Shown here: one piece after another, positions 49,365 through 57,573 of the stretch
Layout: each line of letters starts with the position of its first letter
Numbering within the stretch: position 1 is the first letter of the stretch
Assembly: GCA_001644045.1 (NCBI GenBank)
Contig: LUUF01000056.1
Coordinates: forward strand, 1 to 64,000
DNA: 64,000 nt
DNA from: Methylomonas methanica
GTDB taxonomy: Bacteria; Pseudomonadota; Gammaproteobacteria; Methylococcales; Methylomonadaceae
Direction: 5' to 3'
The notes under the pieces: generated by a model
Told to the model about the DNA's origin: nothing
The model's database searches: none
Seen by the model: the letters and a program-made list of their open reading frames with translations, nothing else
Program-made: the position numbers and the translations under genes

Positions 49365-49862
49365 TCAGATCAACGCAAACCGCTTACCTTGAATGAAGTC
49401 CTGATACTGCCGGGCCTCGGTTTTCACTTTGAACCGGGCATGCACGCCGCCATCGATCCAGATTTCCCAAGGCAAACGTTTAAGCTCGCCTCTCACCAGT
49501 TCTACCGTGCCAACTCGAAAATCATCATGTTGGTAAAGCACCAGGCGGGGACTGTCGACACGGACGATGCAGTGATCCAATAATGCAGGACCACCGATGT
49601 CACCCGGTTCGATCAACAGCGGCACTTTGATGGTGCCGGTCGAACGACCAATCCAACCGATGACATCTTGCTCATCAAGCCACGACTGACCGGTAGCTGG
49701 ATCGCCGTAATACAGCCGGATTTTGCGTCGGCTATGCCGAAGCTGTTCCAACAACTCAACCACCGGTTCCGGTGTGTCGGCGTGATAACAGGTGCCGGAT
49801 GGCAAGCGCTGATACTGGATGCAATGCCCCGTGCTGAAGGTGTGTTCAAAGATTTGATTCAT
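49365..49862 (-). CDS. ICE hypothetical protein
   Basis: This 165-aa protein (MNQIFEHTFSTGHCIQYQR) starts at ATG 49862, behind GAGG. It is rich in beta-strand-like segments (RKIRLYYGDPATGQSW, VPLLIEPGDIGGPALL), which suggest a compact beta fold. No family is recognised. Proteins of this type sit beside DUF4942 methyltransferases in related elements as I recall, which I could not check. Confidence 0.6.
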   Translation of the reverse strand: MNQIFEHTFSTGHCIQYQRLPSGTCYHADTPEPVVELLEQLRHSRRKIRLYYGDPATGQSWLDEQDVIGWIGRSTGTIKVPLLIEPGDIGGPALLDHCIVRVDSPRLVLYQHDDFRVGTVELVRGELKRLPWEIWIDGGVHARFKVKTEARQYQDFIQGKRFALI

Positions 49863-49879
49863 GATGTTGTCCTCAATGA

Positions 49880-49932
49880 AAAATGGGAACATCACGATTC
49901 CCCAGCGGGAATAGGGCATTCCCGCGTGGGTG
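49880..49932 (-). promoter_or_regulatory. Attenuator-like module
   Basis: Minus strand: GCGGGAA / TTCCCGC is a perfect 7-bp stem. The same TTCCC can pair with a downstream GGGGAA, and the first GGGAA with a later TTCCC followed by ATTTTTC. The start codon of the next gene is less than 30 bases away. Confidence 0.65.
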
Positions 49933-50009
49933 GATAAAAATGAGTGCCGAATCGGATGACTTGGCTAACTCAGGCTGTTACAAATAGTGTGTCTCAACGG
50001 GCGCAGTTT

Positions 50010-50672
50010 TCAGGATTGGATTTCCAGTACAGGTTTTCCCAAGGCTAGAAATGCCAGCGGTATTAACTGATCCAAATCCTCCCAATCGATACTGCCGCCT
50101 CTGGTTTCGCCTTGTTGATAGGCTTCAACTAATCCCCGGCAAACCTGCATGGCCGCATGTTCCTGCTTCAATTGCCGTACCGAATAATCCGGTTCCGGCA
50201 ACTGTGCAACGGCAACGCTTTCCCAGACTAGGCTTTCACCCTCCGCTTCATGATATTCATCGGACAATAACGGCATGGCAGCGGTGTCATCCCAAATGGC
50301 GGCATCGTTGAATGCCTGTTCGGCAATCTGTTGTGCCGATTCGGGACTATCTGCGGTAATACCCACCGACACCCGGTGCACATAGTCGATTTCATACGAC
50401 ACTACGAAGCGTCGATTCACGCCATTCGCCGCTGCATTGGCTAAGGAGGGGCTATCGACCGGCGATTCGGTTTCCGCCGATTCACCCTCGATCAATGCGC
50501 TTTCATAAGGCTCGATCTCCTTGTTGCAGTCCGGGCAGCGATCGTTACAGCCGCAATCCCATACATCCTCCCATTCCGTTTGGCAGTAAGGGCAGTGGTA
50601 CTGATTCAGATAGCGAATCGTGCTGGCTTCGGTCTGCATTGCAGTAATGCCTGGTCGTTCGATTATTTTCAT
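50010..50672 (-). CDS. ICE protein with N-terminal zinc ribbon
   Basis: The 220-aa protein has near residue 30 two CxxC pairs, YHCPYCQTEWEDVWDCGC and RCPDCNKEIEPYE, a likely zinc ribbon. A middle section with VGITADSPESAQQIAEQAFND resembles a small alpha-beta domain seen in phage and plasmid proteins. ATG 50672 has GGAGG at eight bases; an ATG two codons upstream is too close. No function is assigned. Confidence 0.6.
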   Translation of the reverse strand: MKIIERPGITAMQTEASTIRYLNQYHCPYCQTEWEDVWDCGCNDRCPDCNKEIEPYESALIEGESAETESPVDSPSLANAAANGVNRRFVVSYEIDYVHRVSVGITADSPESAQQIAEQAFNDAAIWDDTAAMPLLSDEYHEAEGESLVWESVAVAQLPEPDYSVRQLKQEHAAMQVCRGLVEAYQQGETRGGSIDWEDLDQLIPLAFLALGKPVLEIQS

Positions 50673-50685
50673 GGTCATGTCCTCC

Positions 50686-50730
50686 AAAAAATGCAGGAAC
50701 GACCACCCGGCAGGATGGTGTTCCTGCAGG
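50686..50730 (-). promoter_or_regulatory. Attenuator-like module with terminator features
   Basis: Minus strand: GCAGGAAC (50727-50720) pairs with GTTCCTGC (50700-50693), followed by ATTTTTT, a textbook terminator shape just before the ribosome binding site. The upstream GCAGGA can also pair with TCCTGC inside the loop. Confidence 0.7.
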
Positions 50731-50836
50731 TAAAGAACGCTGATTAATGCCGAAAATCGGCTCGCACAGCGGGGTTGAATTCGCGCAAAATTCGGTATAT
50801 TGTGGCTAAAACTCACTAAAAAGCAGAGAAATAACC

Positions 50837-51211
50837 ATGTTTGACGATATTTTGCGCATTTTTGATTTCCTCGGTCCAAAGCGGACTGAGAGCATGCAAC
50901 CCGTACGAAAATCGATGGCAATACCACTCGATCCCAGACTGAATGCGTTAAATCTTTGCAAAACCATTTTGACCAAGTTGGATGCCGCGGAAGCCGATGT
51001 TTTGCAAAACATCGACGATCCGAAGCGAGCCTGGGAGTTGTTGAGCAATATCCGGCAATTGCGACGGGAAACCTTTGTGGATCTCCAATCGCTGTTGCCG
51101 GACGGCTTTTGTTTCGACGAACCCAAGAATGATTTGGCTAGCCCGGTACGCACCGTGATAACACAAACCGGTGCGACCCTTGCGGTATTCAATGGCGGAC
51201 AGACTCACTGA
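50837..51211 (+). CDS. Small ICE protein on the opposite strand
   Basis: This 124-aa frame is the only plus-strand gene in the long minus-strand block. It has regular helices (LDPRLNALNLCKTILTKLDAAEADVLQN, ELLSNIRQLRRETFVDLQSLL) and normal composition. The ribosome binding site (GAGAA) is modest. Its 3' end overlaps the convergent 51189-51719 gene by 23 bases. No family is recognised. A non-coding alternative cannot be excluded. Confidence 0.5.
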   Translation: MFDDILRIFDFLGPKRTESMQPVRKSMAIPLDPRLNALNLCKTILTKLDAAEADVLQNIDDPKRAWELLSNIRQLRRETFVDLQSLLPDGFCFDEPKNDLASPVRTVITQTGATLAVFNGGQTH

Positions 51212-51719
51212 CCGGCACGGATAAACCGTTGCCTTTCAGTGCTGCCCGTAATTGGGAGACCTGATGCGGAACTTTCTGAGTTTCTACACCTGCTACCGCA
51301 ACCGATTGCTTTTTCGAGCGCCCAGATTTTTTGACCTCAGGCTCGGGACTTTCGATCACTGGTTTGATCTTCAATAATTCTCGTTCGAGCTTGGCGATTT
51401 GAATATCCGCCTCATAGATCTCGATGGTTTTTAACTTGGCCTGTAATTGTGCCTCCAGTCTAAGCGCCTCACGATTAACACCGTGATTGCGTGTCTGAAT
51501 TTCCTGGCGCACCGAATCGGACATGGCCAGCCAATCCACCTCATGACGGATGCTTGGCATGACAACCGGTAGCCGATGTTGTGCCAAACGCGCTCGATAG
51601 CGGTGAAGCGATTGAGCTGCGTGTTTGAATGCGCTCAGCAGTTGCAACGCCGTTGCCAATATGACCCGCAAGGCGAGGATGAACAGCGCCAAAATAATGA
51701 TGCCGAAAATAAAGTTCAT
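51189..51719 (-). CDS. ICE membrane-anchored coiled-coil protein
   Basis: The 176-aa protein has one N-terminal membrane span (MNFIFGIIILALFILALRVI). A long charged helix between residues 80 and 120 (LEAQLQAKLKTIEIYEADIQ, KLERELLKIKP) suggests a coiled coil. A basic tail follows. AAGGAG precedes the ATG. Its leader is long, with structured element A and an attenuator-like hairpin. Function unknown. Confidence 0.62.
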   Translation of the reverse strand: MNFIFGIIILALFILALRVILATALQLLSAFKHAAQSLHRYRARLAQHRLPVVMPSIRHEVDWLAMSDSVRQEIQTRNHGVNREALRLEAQLQAKLKTIEIYEADIQIAKLERELLKIKPVIESPEPEVKKSGRSKKQSVAVAGVETQKVPHQVSQLRAALKGNGLSVPVSESVRH

Positions 51720-51751
51720 TGAAGTTCTCCTTTATAAAATTTAAGAAAACA

Positions 51752-51794
51752 CTTCGAATGAACAGCACCCGGCCGGGCGATGGTCGCCCGAAGC
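51752..51794 (-). promoter_or_regulatory. Attenuator-like module
   Basis: Minus strand: CGGGCG pairs with CGCCCG (6 bp), while the outer CTTCG and CGAAG can close the whole segment before GTGTTTTC. It is 33 bases before the start codon of the coiled-coil gene. Confidence 0.55.
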
Positions 51795-51834
51795 GAGTTT
51801 TGATTTGCAGGGGTGAATACCACTGCGATTTACA

Positions 51835-51931
51835 TCGGGCTTAACGCACCCGACACGATCACGGTTTAACGTGCTCGCCACCTAAAGACGGAACGCCGAC
51901 CGAAGTCGGATTCAGCATTCTTCGAAAAGAA
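51835..51931 (-). ncRNA. Structured element A (three-copy family)
   Basis: This is one of three related elements of about 97-101 nt with the same order of parts. On the minus strand there is a hairpin with loop UUCG, then GCTGAAT, a 5-bp hairpin CCGAC-UUCG-GTCGG, the conserved CGTTCCG segment and a CACG/CGTG stem. It ends with a CGGG/CCCG stem with a nine-base loop. The loop sequence and CGTTCCG are nearly invariant while stem bases change together. It lies in the 5' leader of the coiled-coil gene. Confidence 0.7.
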
Positions 51932-51934
51932 CGC

Positions 51935-52071
51935 ATGAAAGGTCTGTTTGTCGAATGGGCTCCAGTAAGTGAGTGCATTCGACAAACTGCGTGTTGCAAT
52001 CAGCTACCCATAGCCACAATCGCTAGGTTAATACCTAAGGATTGGGCTACGGATAATTGACTGGCTAAGAA
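51935..52071. other. Intergenic remainder 3' of the VWA gene
   Basis: No gene. On the minus strand this joins the VWA gene stop with structured element A. I see only weak short inverted repeats here. Confidence 0.4.
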
Positions 52072-53892
52072 TTACGCCGCCAACAACACCGCTTTCGAGA
52101 GTTCGAACAATTGTGCTCTAAGCTCTGTAAGATCGTTAATGGTGATGGCAACCGGGAATAGATGGCTGACATCCAATCCCAAGCCTACGCCGACCGTTTC
52201 AATACCGCTATCCCGGCAGCGCTGCAAAAGCTCCAGTGTGCTGAGCGTATCGTTGGGCTGACCATCGGTCATCACCATCAACACCTTGCGCGGTTCTCGG
52301 CAACTCAGCAGTGACGCCGCACCAAACCAAATCGCTTCGGTCATCGGCGTACTGCCAGTGGCGGCCAGCGAAAAAGCACCGGTTCGGGCATTCACACGTT
52401 GGCCATGTTCGAGCAATCTAAACACCGAATCGTCTTGATGGCCTGGAAACGCGGTCACGCCAGGATTGACTCCCGGAATGCCTTCAAAGGCCAACGCCAG
52501 TGCTAAGGTGGCTTCCAACGCAATCGGCATCCGCGATCCAATGGGCTGACCTTGGCTATCCGATACCTGATAACCCATGCTTTCGGATTTATCCAGTAAC
52601 AGATGCATGGCCGTATTGGGTGCTGTTTTGGCCTGTTTGCGTTGAAACAGCTTGGTTTCGCCTAATGGCAAACGGTGTAAACGCTTGCCATCCATCCGCC
52701 GACCTCGACTGGCGTGTTGCGAGCGGTTTAAGGTTTGCGATTGCACCAAGCCTTGCAAAGCGGCACGGATTTTTCCCGATTCGCCTTGCACCTTACGCAG
52801 CAAAAATGCACCGGCTCGCTCGTCCATGGGCGGCTCGTGGCCACTGGGCATCAACAGTTCCGATACGTTTTCAGCTGCTAACGACAACACCGATTTCAGC
52901 GATTCGAATAAATCCTGCTCGATGTCACCGTCTCCTGCGGACAACAAGGTCTGCAAGACACTCATAGGGTTGGCAATCTCCGTGCTTTCTTCATCATCAC
53001 CTTGCGGGTTGGATGAAGAACTGTCGGATGACGTTGTCGGGTCATCGCTAGGATTTCCCGGATTCGAATCATCGTCACCCTCCGATTCTGAAGACGCGTT
53101 GTCGCCAGTGTCGGTAGGTAAACGTTGATCTGGTTCCATTTCATCCTTGGAATCCGGACAGTCCGAATCGGCAGAGTCAGTGTCTTGTTCTGCATCATCC
53201 GTATCAGTCTGGTCAGACAATGTATCCTCATCTACCGATTGCTGGGCCTGATTACGCTGCCGTTGTTGCTCGAACTCCTGCTCAATCATGGTCAGGATGC
53301 GATCGGTCAAATGCAGACAATCACTCTCCGATTGCAAGCCCTCCGGGACTTCTGACAACAAGCCTTTCAGGCGCGTCACGGCACCTTTCGGAAACGTTGC
53401 TTTCAATGCCGCTTCGGTTTGCTCGACCAAAGGCAGTAAGGCCGTTTGACCTAACACCCTGGCACGCAAACTTTTCAACACGAAACTGTACAGAATATTG
53501 GCCGGATGATCATCAATGCTGCTGGCCACAAAGTCCCCTTTGACAATCATCTTTTCAATCACGGTGCGGATGGTCAGCCTGGTACCCGGAAAGTCCTTGG
53601 CCAGTTCGTGCTCGATGCGGACATCTTCGATGGCATTGCATAAGCGCCGGCGCAATACCGAATGTCCAAAGCGCAACGTAAAATCCGAATAACGAATATG
53701 CGCGGCTTCGTGGGCTAAAAGGCCCCAGGCGACATCCTGATAATCCGGATCGTCGCCCTCATAGGCTGGCAGCCAAATGGTTTGGCCATCGGTTTCGGCT
53801 TTATCACCGCCGACACTGACTTTGACGCCAAATCGATTGCCAATGGCCGCCGCGACGATGGGAAATGCGTTGTGTAAGGTTCTATTTTTCAT
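52072..53892 (-). CDS. CobT-like VWA protein with HEXXH motif
   Basis: The 606-aa protein has LLAHEAAHIRYSD near residue 70, an HExxH zinc-site look-alike, in an N-terminal helical domain. A very acidic Asp/Ser/Glu-rich linker covers residues 215-320. A von Willebrand A domain at the C-terminus carries the MIDAS motif LLLDKSESMG with MTDGQPND. Together with the CobS-like AAA ATPase (56034) it matches the CobS/CobT or MoxR/VWA pairs, where an ATPase and VWA protein remodel a client or insert a metal. Its client is unknown. Confidence 0.82.
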   Translation of the reverse strand: MKNRTLHNAFPIVAAAIGNRFGVKVSVGGDKAETDGQTIWLPAYEGDDPDYQDVAWGLLAHEAAHIRYSDFTLRFGHSVLRRRLCNAIEDVRIEHELAKDFPGTRLTIRTVIEKMIVKGDFVASSIDDHPANILYSFVLKSLRARVLGQTALLPLVEQTEAALKATFPKGAVTRLKGLLSEVPEGLQSESDCLHLTDRILTMIEQEFEQQRQRNQAQQSVDEDTLSDQTDTDDAEQDTDSADSDCPDSKDEMEPDQRLPTDTGDNASSESEGDDDSNPGNPSDDPTTSSDSSSSNPQGDDEESTEIANPMSVLQTLLSAGDGDIEQDLFESLKSVLSLAAENVSELLMPSGHEPPMDERAGAFLLRKVQGESGKIRAALQGLVQSQTLNRSQHASRGRRMDGKRLHRLPLGETKLFQRKQAKTAPNTAMHLLLDKSESMGYQVSDSQGQPIGSRMPIALEATLALALAFEGIPGVNPGVTAFPGHQDDSVFRLLEHGQRVNARTGAFSLAATGSTPMTEAIWFGAASLLSCREPRKVLMVMTDGQPNDTLSTLELLQRCRDSGIETVGVGLGLDVSHLFPVAITINDLTELRAQLFELSKAVLLAA

Positions 53893-53910
53893 GGTGTGCT
53901 CCTAAATAAA

Positions 53911-53957
53911 GGGCAAACCATGACCCCAGCGGGACATGAATTTGCCCCAGTGGGTGA
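53911..53957 (-). promoter_or_regulatory. Attenuator-like module before the VWA gene
   Basis: Minus strand: GGGGCAAA pairs with TTTGCCCT (8 bp), followed by TTATTT. Inside, CATG-CCC/GGG-CATG can form, and the outer CCCACTGGGG offers an alternative. Confidence 0.65.
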
Positions 53958-53976
53958 AAAGTTAAATTAAGTCAGA

Positions 53977-55182
53977 TCAGAACCAGTAATCCTGGTCGGA
54001 ATCGTCCGCCTCCTCATCGTCTCCCGCCGTCACCATTGCCGGTTCTGCTGAATGCTCAGAAGGGTTGGATTCATCTGCATTGCTCTCGGTTACCAGTTTG
54101 GTCTGATTTTTATCCAGCAAGACCTCAAGCGCCCAGTCTTCCGATGCCGATTCCGGTTCGAATTCATCATCAAAGATGCCGTCAAACAGATCGGTAAAAT
54201 CGGGACTGTCTGAAACGTTTTCAGCGATGACGGGTGTTGGTTCGGTTGCGATTGTTGCTGCTGTTGGTACCATTGGTGGCTCTAACTCGGCGTGTTCGGC
54301 GATTTCATCAACGTCCGTTTCTTCAACAACGGGTGTTTGATTAACCAACAATCCTTCACCGTGCCGCCGGGTTTTATCCGGATCGGACAACAGCATCGCC
54401 GTGGCTAAAATCTCCTGCAAAATGCTGCCTTCAATGGCGCCTTTGTTGGGAATTCTCGCTAATAGGTCGTCAATGGTGCTGACGACCGGTGCGACCCGAT
54501 GATCCAGAAAACCTAGCCCATCGAGTTTGTCGCGCATGCGGCGAATCGGCCGTAACGCATTACGCGTTACTTGCTCTTTGCCCAGCAACGATTGCTCGAT
54601 GAGTTGATTGGCTTCCACGGAGATTTCGTAGAACATCTGCTCACTGAGTGAACCGATTTTGCTGTCTAGACGCGCGACATCCGCTGGCTGCAAACTGTCG
54701 GGCAAACTGACGCTGACTACCAGAAAATCAAACGACAACCGCGTCGAGACAAACTCCACCGAATCCACCGCTTGTTCAATGATGCCGGCAAACTCTGGAT
54801 GGCGAACCACCCAGTCATTGACCGCGGCATCGTAGCCAGCAATAAACTCGGTTTTAGCCGCTGCAAAATCCAGCGCAATGCGCTCGAGCTCAGCGGTAAT
54901 ACCAGCGGCCGATTCAACCGGCACGGCAAAGCCACCCAGAAACCGGGTGCCGACGCGTAAACATATGCGTTCGGCTTCCTTCTTCAGGCGGTTGAACACC
55001 GTCAGCTTATCGGGATCGAGCAAACGTTTAGACCCTAAGCTGGCTAAATCCTCCGGCGGCAATTTGCTGCCATCGGCCAGCACCAAGTCTTCTTTTTTCA
55101 GTTTCTTGCGGGCGCCGTAGATATTGGCGTCCACTTTTATCAAGACCACGCGGTCTAATATCACTTGCGTTTCATGGGACAT
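53977..55182 (-). CDS. DUF3150-type ICE protein
   Basis: The 401-aa protein has an N-terminal LKVDANIYGARKKL-like segment (VLIKVDANIYGARKKLKKED), a helical middle region, and an acidic tail ending DQDYWF. This matches the DUF3150 proteins encoded beside CobS/CobT-like genes in SXT-like elements. GGAGG precedes ATG 55182. Function is unknown. The tail resembles those of two neighbours. Confidence 0.72.
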   Translation of the reverse strand: MSHETQVILDRVVLIKVDANIYGARKKLKKEDLVLADGSKLPPEDLASLGSKRLLDPDKLTVFNRLKKEAERICLRVGTRFLGGFAVPVESAAGITAELERIALDFAAAKTEFIAGYDAAVNDWVVRHPEFAGIIEQAVDSVEFVSTRLSFDFLVVSVSLPDSLQPADVARLDSKIGSLSEQMFYEISVEANQLIEQSLLGKEQVTRNALRPIRRMRDKLDGLGFLDHRVAPVVSTIDDLLARIPNKGAIEGSILQEILATAMLLSDPDKTRRHGEGLLVNQTPVVEETDVDEIAEHAELEPPMVPTAATIATEPTPVIAENVSDSPDFTDLFDGIFDDEFEPESASEDWALEVLLDKNQTKLVTESNADESNPSEHSAEPAMVTAGDDEEADDSDQDYWF

Positions 55183-55200
55183 GAGAACCTCCTAAATTGA

Positions 55201-55245
55201 GAGGCACACCCATCCCGTTTGGGCTAATGTGCCCCTTAGGGTTAA
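55201..55245 (-). promoter_or_regulatory. Attenuator-like module before the DUF3150 gene
   Basis: Minus strand: GGGGCACA pairs fully with TGTGCCTC (8 bp with one G.U), enclosing GCCC/CGGG. A preceding CCC can compete for the GGGG. Confidence 0.7.
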
Positions 55246-55263
55246 ATGAAAATACTAATGCGG

Positions 55264-56031
55264 TTAAAACCAGCAGTCGTCCGTGTCGGACATGGCCGCT
55301 GCCAGATTTAATCGGGGTTTGAGCAAACCTAAGATTTCAGCAGTTTCTCGAATGCTGTCGAGGTCGGTGCCAAAAAACACCAGCACGTCCTGTTCAGCTT
55401 TCAGATCGACCGAGAGATCTCGGGCGGTTTCGGTGGCAATATCGATGTCCACGCCTTTGAAGCTTTTTGCTTTCAGTGCCAGTAAAAACAGCCAAGGCAA
55501 AACGCCATGCGCTGATTTGATTTGACCACTGAGTTCAAAAGTTTCAGCATTGAGGGTGGCATCAATGAATTGTTGCCAGCCATTCCATTCCTGTTCAGGC
55601 GTAGCATCACCATCCGACACGTTTTGAATAACCCCGATCAGTCGCCTAACCTCGATACCCAAGTCCACTCGAACCGCCTGCTTTGCATGGCAATCAATGG
55701 TCCAATATAGCGACTCGACTGGCGGTGTTGGCATGGGTTCGGGATTTGAATCAGGTTCAGGCAATTGTGATGGCGTTGCCGAAGCCTTACCCGGAAACAC
55801 CACCTTGCCGTTCACATCAATATCCACTGCGCCGACCAACACATAGCCTTTGGCCTGCTTTTGTCGTTCGATGTCGAACTGCTTAACGCCGAAACGATTA
55901 CTAACACCGGGTAAACTATCTGCCGTTTTGCCCCAACGGGTGGTGATTGATCCATCCGAATTACTCCTGACTGCCCAGTCCTTGGAACTGCCGTCACTGT
56001 TACGATGACGATATAAATTCCAGGCGGCCAT
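55264..56031 (-). CDS. WGR-like domain protein
   Basis: The 255-aa protein starts MAAWNLYRHRNSDGSSKDWAV and has RWGKTADSL, a W-G-(R/K) pattern like WGR domains, which bind nucleic acids or mediate ADP-ribosylation contacts. A Pro-rich linker near residue 90 separates it from an alpha-beta C-terminal domain that ends DTDDCWF. Its ATG lies two bases after the stop of the CobS-like gene, so it is coupled to it and has no module of its own. Confidence 0.65.
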   Translation of the reverse strand: MAAWNLYRHRNSDGSSKDWAVRSNSDGSITTRWGKTADSLPGVSNRFGVKQFDIERQKQAKGYVLVGAVDIDVNGKVVFPGKASATPSQLPEPDSNPEPMPTPPVESLYWTIDCHAKQAVRVDLGIEVRRLIGVIQNVSDGDATPEQEWNGWQQFIDATLNAETFELSGQIKSAHGVLPWLFLLALKAKSFKGVDIDIATETARDLSVDLKAEQDVLVFFGTDLDSIRETAEILGLLKPRLNLAAAMSDTDDCWF

Positions 56032-56033
56032 GG

Positions 56034-56975
56034 TTACACCTGCCAGTCATCGCCAAACACATCTTTCGCAATGCGATGAATCGCTTCGCGTTCGGCGGGT
56101 TCCGCCCGAAAGGTCAAGGCCCGGTCCAAGGAATACGCCAAGGCATTGGGCGCACTTTTGAAAGTGGCCACTAACGATGCCCAGCGCACTAAACCGCGCG
56201 TGGATAAGGTCACTGATAACATGCCACCGCCATCCGCACCGCCGATAAAGACTTTACGAATCTGATTGGCGACTTTGATCATGCTTTCGCGTACCGTTTC
56301 CGGCATGCTCGGCACCACATCGGCCAACAGTTTCATTTCATCTTCCGGTTCCGGGTAACCGACTTCCATCAGTCGAAACCGATCCAGAAAAGCGAGGTTT
56401 TGCCGTAACACGCCTTGGTACAAGCCCGACTGATCGCCAGACCCAGCACTATTGCCGGTGGCGACCAAACGAAACTTCGGGTGCGGGACAATTACATCGC
56501 CGGTCTGCGGAATCGTCAACGGCTTGCCTTCGACGATTTCATTCAAACCGATCAACTCGGCCGGATCGATCGCATCGATTTCGTTAATCAACAGCACATG
56601 GCCTAAGCGAACCGCCAAGGTCAACGGGCCATCGATCCACTTCATCGCGCTGCCGTCGACCAGCATGTACTGGCCCAGCAGGTCATTGAGTTCCAGTCGA
56701 CCGTGACCGGTGACCGAATGCACGCCCCAATTGAGACGCGCCGCAACTTGTTCCAACAACGAGGTTTTACCGGAACCTGTGGGGCCGGTCAGGTATAAAC
56801 CGTCGCCATTGTGCGCGCCTAAAAACGCCAACACGTCGCGCAAGTGATCCTTGCGAAACACATACGGTTTTTGCGCAGGCACATAGACATTTTGTCCAGG
56901 GATAAAGCCTTCCACTTTCATGGAGGCCGGTGCAGGTATGCCGAAAGTGTCGGCAATGGAATAAGATTGATACAT
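56034..56975 (-). CDS. CobS/MoxR-like AAA ATPase
   Basis: The 313-aa AAA+ protein has Walker A LTGPTGSGKTSLLEQ near residue 68, Walker B VLLINEIDAIDP, sensor 1 RLVATGNSAG and the arginine-finger region FLDRFRLMEVGYPEPEDE. It is the CobS-like ATPase that pairs with the VWA protein 52072-53892. SXT-type elements carry a similar cobS-like gene beside bet and exo. AAGGAG precedes the ATG. Confidence 0.88.
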   Translation of the reverse strand: MYQSYSIADTFGIPAPASMKVEGFIPGQNVYVPAQKPYVFRKDHLRDVLAFLGAHNGDGLYLTGPTGSGKTSLLEQVAARLNWGVHSVTGHGRLELNDLLGQYMLVDGSAMKWIDGPLTLAVRLGHVLLINEIDAIDPAELIGLNEIVEGKPLTIPQTGDVIVPHPKFRLVATGNSAGSGDQSGLYQGVLRQNLAFLDRFRLMEVGYPEPEDEMKLLADVVPSMPETVRESMIKVANQIRKVFIGGADGGGMLSVTLSTRGLVRWASLVATFKSAPNALAYSLDRALTFRAEPAEREAIHRIAKDVFGDDWQV

Positions 56976-57011
56976 GGTGAACTCCTTATGCTTGGGTTAA
57001 ACCCGCAACAT

Positions 57012-57080
57012 GAGGCACACCATTCCCCTGACGGGTAGTGTGTCCCCGTCGGGTTGAGATAATTTCCTGGCAAGCCAGGG
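57012..57080 (-). promoter_or_regulatory. Attenuator-like module and extra hairpin before the AAA ATPase
   Basis: Minus strand: GACGGG pairs with CCCGTC (6 bp). Instead, GGGG-CACAC can pair with GTGTG-CCTC (9 bp, one bulge). A separate CCTGGC/GCCAGG hairpin lies at 57067-57080 just upstream. Confidence 0.7.
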
Positions 57081-57128
57081 GTTTAGTACGTTGAACGATA
57101 AAAGGTTAAAGCGTTGTCAAAACTACCA

Positions 57129-57350
57129 TTAGCGAGGCATCGATACTGACATTCGCATCAGGTTCGCCAATTCCGCGCGGGCGAGGATTTCCTCGTCCAT
57201 AAAGCGCAAAATCCGCCGAATGTCAGCTTTGAAATCCGGGTCTCGGGTTTGACCGAGCATCTGCCGAACCACACGCTGTTTATCTCTAATCTCGTCAACA
57301 CTGGCCGTTTCCAACCAGCAAAACAGGCATTTCCAAAAGTCTTTATTCAT
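57129..57350 (-). CDS. Small ICE protein
   Basis: The 73-aa product (MNKDFWKCLFCWLETASVDE) is predominantly helical, with basic and acidic residues in alternating turns and a CLFC pair. GGAGGTTCGCT precedes ATG 57350, so the longer frame is not used. It ends ARAELANLMRMSVSMPR. Family not recognised. Its leader contains structured element B and an attenuator-like module. Confidence 0.65.
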   Translation of the reverse strand: MNKDFWKCLFCWLETASVDEIRDKQRVVRQMLGQTRDPDFKADIRRILRFMDEEILARAELANLMRMSVSMPR

Positions 57351-57370
57351 AGCGAACCTCCTTTGTTGAT

Positions 57371-57415
57371 AAAAGGGGCCACCATGATCCGCTAGGGTGA
57401 TGAACCCCGACGGGA
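57371..57415 (-). promoter_or_regulatory. Attenuator-like module before the small ICE gene
   Basis: Minus strand: GGGG and CACC pair with GGTG and GCCCC, followed by TTTT. A CCCGTC upstream can pair with the same GGGG segment. Confidence 0.6.
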
Positions 57416-57422
57416 CTGCAAA

Positions 57423-57523
57423 CCAGGCTTGACGCACCTGGCACATGAAAGTGATTCACCTTCATGCCGCCTCAAAAGCGGAACGCCGGTTTACACCGGA
57501 TTCAGCGTGTTTCGAATGAAACA
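57423..57523 (-). ncRNA. Structured element B (three-copy family)
   Basis: Same order of parts as element A. Minus strand: TGTTTC/GAAACA hairpin, GCTGAAT, CCGGT-GTAA-ACCGG (a GNRA tetraloop), CGTTCCGC with a GCGG/CCGC stem, a CATGAA/TTCATG stem and CCAGG/CCTGG enclosing TGCGTCAAG. Every stem differs from A by paired changes while the joining sequences are kept. Confidence 0.75.
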
Positions 57524-57573
57524 GCCAAACTGTTTTCCTGCTAAATTCTCCTCACTGACGTCAAAACCTGAGG

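Noticed and set aside
52500..53128. Long plus-strand frames opposite the VWA gene
   Set aside because: They arise from the acidic repeat region of the VWA gene on the other strand; composition and starts are not gene-like.
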